A stretch of DNA of 17,329 bases, taken from positions 1 through 17,329 of the forward strand of contig JAGZEG010000028.1 of the NCBI GenBank assembly GCA_018368455.1, in the 5' to 3' direction. Positions 15,291-17,329 of the stretch are shown piece after piece. Each line of letters opens with the position of its first letter. Position 1 is the stretch's first letter. Both the position numbers and the translations under genes were made by a program. The notes under the pieces were generated by a model, which saw only the letters and a program-made list of their open reading frames with translations, had not been told where the DNA came from and did no database searches. This DNA is from Coriobacteriia bacterium. GTDB taxonomy: Bacteria; Actinomycetota; Coriobacteriia; Coriobacteriales; UMGS124.

Positions 15291-15310
15291 GGCCGACAGG
15301 GCTGCCGGCC
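15291..15310 (-). promoter_or_regulatory. Hairpin 12 nt upstream of the leuA ribosome site
   Basis: In the transcript, GGCCGGCA (15310-15303) pairs with TGTCGGCC (15298-15291) over 8 bp, with one G-U and a GCCC tetraloop. No U run follows, so it is not a standard terminator. A second stem, GCAGGC/GCCTGC, sits just upstream at 15323-15342. The stems could mask or expose the leuA ribosome site. Confidence 0.5.
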
Positions 15311-15397
15311 TTCCGTGGGTATGCAGGCATGAGCACGCCTGCTCGAAAGGGGCGAATCCAGGATGACGCGCGCTGGTTGTCTACGTGATTGGAATAA

Positions 15398-15419
15398 CCG
15401 CGCGACTCCTAGCGCGCGG
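15398..15419 (-). promoter_or_regulatory. Hairpin around the stop codon of the leucine leader peptide
   Basis: CCGCGCG (15398-15404) and CGCGCGG (15413-15419) form a 7-bp stem with an 8-nt loop that contains the TAG of the leader peptide. Its arms can instead pair with the GCGCGC run near 15367-15373, so exclusive structures are possible. TTATTCC follows on the transcript. Confidence 0.5.
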
Positions 15420-15528
15420 ACATAAGTCGAAGGGAGCGAGCAAGGCCGAGAAGCTCGCGTGCGGCAAGAAGGCCAGAGCGCTCGATTGCGCTCGTCCCCA
15501 TCTGCACGCGCGAGTTCTGCGAAGCCAT
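15409..15528 (-). CDS. Candidate leucine leader peptide (attenuator uORF) upstream of leuA
   Basis: A 39-aa open frame in the leuA leader. Its second half reads SGLLAARELLGLARSLRL, with seven Leu in 18 residues. Six of the seven are encoded by CTT and one by CTC, whereas the leuA stretches I translated by hand use CTG and CTC almost only; rare-codon leucine runs are typical of amino-acid leader peptides. An inverted repeat, GCGAGC (15436-15441) and GCTCGC (15453-15458), brackets the codons CTT CTC GGC CTT, so a ribosome waiting for leucyl-tRNA would open that stem. The ribosome site is modest (GAAGGGGG, 8 nt before the ATG). The peptide needs no function of its own. A longer frame up to 15738 exists but would begin upstream of the predicted promoter. 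Confidence 0.6.
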   Translation of the reverse strand: MASQNSRVQMGTSAIERSGLLAARELLGLARSLRLMSAR

Positions 15529-15615
15529 CCTAGGTGCCCCCTTCAGGCATAGGCCCTGCCGCCGCTGCTGGCGCGCAGGTCGCCCCATCCATCCCATGGA
15601 TAGGGTTTGGGTGGC

Positions 15616-15644
15616 ATTATCGCGCACAAGACGCACGGCGTAAA
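15616..15644 (-). promoter_or_regulatory. Candidate promoter of the leuACDB operon
   Basis: Minus strand: TTTACG (15644-15639), a 17-bp spacer, GATAAT (15621-15616). The matches are 4 of 6 and 5 of 6. The transcript would start near 15609, giving a leader of about 340 nt before leuA and about 80 nt before the leader peptide. The inverted repeat ATCCAT-CCC-ATGGAT (15587-15601) lies just after the start point and could be an operator or first stem. Confidence 0.5.
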
Positions 15645-15753
15645 CCTCTACGACAAAATGCCCTGCGTCTCGCGGCAAAAGCGCATATTGACACCAATGC
15701 CGACAGCCTCTATGCCCCGCCCTGCCGCGAAGAGCCATGCCCTCAACTCGGGC

Positions 15754-16599
15754 CTAGCGCCGCGTATAGACGGCGATGACAAACTCGATGTCCGTTTGCA
15801 GCGTCTGTACGCCAGTCAGCTTAGCGCGGTCTCGGGGGCTCGTGCGGTAATAGTACGGCGTCATCTGGAAGACGGCCTCGATGTCTTCGGGGCACGCGAG
15901 CTCGATGTGCGATGCCACCCTGTGCGTCCCCTCAAGCTTGAACTGCGTCACCTGGGGAAGGCGCTCATCGTTGAGATAGGGCGTGTCGTAAACCGCCTGC
16001 TTGAGGCCGAACAGATGGCAAGCCCCCGGTACGACGCTGAACAGCGTGCCACCCGGACGCACGACGCGCGCGAACTCGCGCTCGTTGAACGGCGCGAACA
16101 GGTGCGTCGCGATGTCAAACGAGGCGTCGGCGACGGGAATGGACTTGAGGTTCGCGACAAAGTACGTCGCGCTTCCGCGCTTGGCCGCAAGGCGCACCAT
16201 CTCTTTAGAGAGGTCAAAGCCGTAGGCGTCTATGCCCGCGATCGCGCCCAGCGCACTCGTGTAGTAGCCCTCGCCGCAGCAGATGTCCAGCAGTGAGAGA
16301 GGCGCGTCGTTTCCCGGCCGCGTTCGGGCGAGTTCGGCAACCACCTCGACGAGCCCATCGCGAAGAGGACGGTAATACCCACGGTCGAGAAAGTCGCGTC
16401 GGCTGCGCGCCGACGCCTTGGGGTCGCCCATGTCGTCACCGCGCTTTGAGGTGCGCAGCAGGTTGAGGTAGCCCTCCCGCGCGCGGTCAAAGCAATGCCC
16501 CGCAGGGCAACGTGCGCTGCGAGCATCCTGGACAAACGCCGCCCCACACACGGGGCACCGCAGTGGGCTCTCTTCGGTTCTCGTCTCCCCCACGCGCAT
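15754..16599 (-). CDS. rlmA: 23S rRNA (guanine-N1)-methyltransferase, RlmA family
   Basis: 281 aa (E. coli RlmA has 269). The N-terminal zinc site has CPVC (Cys15, Cys18) and CPAGH (Cys31, His35). It is followed by the family signature 'HCFDRAREGYLNLL' and 'SRRDFLDRGYYRPLRDGL'. The SAM-binding Rossmann domain has motif I LLDICCGEGYYT (103-114), then 'DAYGFDLSKEMVRLAAKR', 'IPVADASFDIATHLFAP' and 'EFARVVRPGGTLFSVVPG'. RlmA enzymes methylate a hairpin-loop guanine (G745 or G748) in domain II of 23S rRNA; the TlrB branch adds tylosin tolerance. Which guanine is used here is not readable. I chose the ATG at 16599, just before the zinc domain; the frame runs up to 16707 but the extra 36 residues are Arg-rich and not family-like. 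Confidence 0.8.
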   Translation of the reverse strand: MRVGETRTEESPLRCPVCGAAFVQDARSARCPAGHCFDRAREGYLNLLRTSKRGDDMGDPKASARSRRDFLDRGYYRPLRDGLVEVVAELARTRPGNDAPLSLLDICCGEGYYTSALGAIAGIDAYGFDLSKEMVRLAAKRGSATYFVANLKSIPVADASFDIATHLFAPFNEREFARVVRPGGTLFSVVPGACHLFGLKQAVYDTPYLNDERLPQVTQFKLEGTHRVASHIELACPEDIEAVFQMTPYYYRTSPRDRAKLTGVQTLQTDIEFVIAVYTRR

Positions 16600-16880
16600 C
16601 CCATTCTCTCGCGTCCTGCGGCACACTAAACCGCGCGGAGCCAAGGCCGGTCGTAGCTCCGCGATCTCGTGAAACCTCCGGGCACCGAGTCTACCACGCA
16701 CCCGCACGCAGTGAGAGCGAGCGGGCGCCTGGCGCGATCAACCATGCGCCGGGCGCCCGTCTGCTCCAAAGCGAATGCAAGGGATAATCTCACCAGAGAG
16801 ACACGCGCTTGGCGCGACGAGCAGACGCCACTCCCCCGTCACCAGAACCCCCTGCATACGCTGGAACAGCTCAAGAGGAG
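16600..16880. other. Intergenic region between the FMN-binding reductase gene and rlmA
   Basis: About 280 bp; both neighbours are on the minus strand. It contains a very strong hairpin, listed separately, and should hold the rlmA promoter. GGCACCGAG and Arg-rich pseudo-frames around 16640-16710 do not look coding. I see no gene. Confidence 0.5.
16722..16759 (-). terminator. Strong 14-bp hairpin, probable terminator of the FMN-binding reductase gene
   Basis: CGGGCGCCTGGCGC (16722-16735) pairs with GCGCCGGGCGCCCG (16746-16759) over 14 bp, with one mispair/wobble and a 10-nt loop. It lies about 120 bp after the reductase stop on the minus strand. The following bases, CTCGCTCTC, are only mildly T-rich, so termination is likely but not certain. 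Confidence 0.5.
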
Positions 16881-17329
16881 TTACTGGGCGCTCACCGTGT
16901 CTGCGAAAATCTGCTGGACACCGTGGTTGAGCTTGTTCACGTCGAGCGTCGCACCTGCGATGGTGTCAACGGCGACCGTTTGCTCGCTCACGAGCGCGTC
17001 GATGTATTCCTGAAGTTGGCCGTCGCTCATGAACATGTTGTCGCGGCCCTGGGTGACTTCCATACCCGTGATCTTGCCGCCCGCCACGCTCACTGCGATC
17101 GTGAACGTGCCCTCGTTGCCGTTGATGGACGTCTCATACGTGCCGTCGGGCTTCTTCGTGATGTCGACCATCTCAGCCATGTTCTGCGTCGGAGCGGGCT
17201 CACTCACCGTCGAGCGTCCGCCAAACGCGCTGTCGGCAGCGGCGCGGCCAGAGGCGATGCACTCGGCGAGGAACATGCCGTTCTGGTAGAGGTTCGACAC
17301 ATACGAGCCCAGCTCACCAGCCTCGAAGA
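16881..17329 (-). CDS. FAD-dependent reductase (fumarate-reductase-like) with C-terminal FMN-binding domain, partial
   Basis: The frame is open to the right edge, so only the last 149 residues are seen. The first 35 or so, 'EAGELGSYVSNLYQNGMF' then 'AECIASGRAAADSAFG', match the end of FAD_binding_2 flavoproteins of the fumarate reductase/urocanate reductase group, where this loop binds the FAD. An FMN-binding domain follows (last about 95 residues): 'GTYETSINGNEGTFTIAVSVAGGKITGMEV' and DTIAGAT, the site where ApbE normally attaches FMN to the Thr. The FMN domain is at the C-terminus here, whereas many fumarate reductases of this type carry it at the N-terminus. Such proteins are abundant in Coriobacteriia and are often exported to reduce respiratory acceptors; the N-terminus, signal and substrate site are outside the window. 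Confidence 0.85.
   Translation of the reverse strand, partial: FEAGELGSYVSNLYQNGMFLAECIASGRAAADSAFGGRSTVSEPAPTQNMAEMVDITKKPDGTYETSINGNEGTFTIAVSVAGGKITGMEVTQGRDNMFMSDGQLQEYIDALVSEQTVAVDTIAGATLDVNKLNHGVQQIFADTVSAQ

Noticed and set aside
12302..15388. A 1028-codon open frame on the + strand opposite the leu operon
   Set aside because: It lies opposite leuA, leuC and leuD, whose motifs are unmistakable. Its product is Arg/Asp/Val-rich low-complexity sequence, as expected from the complement of GC-rich genes.
15269..15608. T-box leader upstream of leuA
   Set aside because: No GGGTGGnACCGCG-like segment or T-box terminator is visible on the minus strand; a leader peptide fits better.
15409..15738. 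Full 109-codon frame upstream of leuA as a real protein
   Set aside because: Its first part lies upstream of the best promoter, has Arg-rich non-family composition and no ribosome site. Only the last 39 codons have the leader-peptide features.
16600..16707. Longer rlmA start at 16707
   Set aside because: The extra 36 residues are Arg-rich and precede the zinc domain where RlmA proteins normally begin.

Overview
The window looks like a chromosomal segment of a high-GC, anaerobic gut-type actinobacterium, most likely class Coriobacteriia (Collinsella/Olsenella/Eggerthella relatives). This placement is an inference. It rests on the GC-rich coding style, a VPKTG-anchored wall protein with Big_4-type Ig repeats, a fumarate-reductase-like FAD/FMN protein, and small secreted or signalling families that I associate with gut anaerobes. 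No 16S, tRNA or mobile element is present to confirm it.

Layout from left to right: (1) 2-1063, the 3' part of a sortase-anchored surface protein on the + strand, ending in a strong terminator. (2) 1450-3267, a Uup-like ABC-F ATPase on the - strand. (3) 3668-6465, a + strand cluster: a secreted protein with seven Asp/Asn/Gly/Cys calcium-loop-like repeats, an ECF sigma factor, and a membrane anti-sigma-like protein with an RsgI-type middle domain. The last two overlap by ATGA. (4) 6473-8852, - strand: a DMT/EamA transporter preceded by thiC. (5) 9195-10529, a LysR regulator divergent from a 79-aa peptide that joins a double-glycine leader-like N-terminus to a zinc-ribbon core. (6) 10643-15644, - strand: a complete leucine operon, leuA-leuC-leuD-leuB, preceded by a candidate leucine leader peptide rich in CTT codons and several inverted repeats. 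(7) 15754-16599, the rRNA methyltransferase RlmA. (8) 16881-17329, the C-terminal part of an FAD/FMN-binding reductase cut by the window edge.

The leu genes together provide the pathway from 2-ketoisovalerate to 2-ketoisocaproate. The leader suggests control by leucyl-tRNA supply. The sigma/anti-sigma/repeat-protein cluster is the best candidate for a poorly described system: an envelope signalling module whose extracellular partner may be the repeat protein. The double-glycine/zinc-ribbon peptide opposite a LysR gene is the second candidate. The rest is ordinary housekeeping or accessory content. All family assignments come from reading motifs by eye, without a database search.
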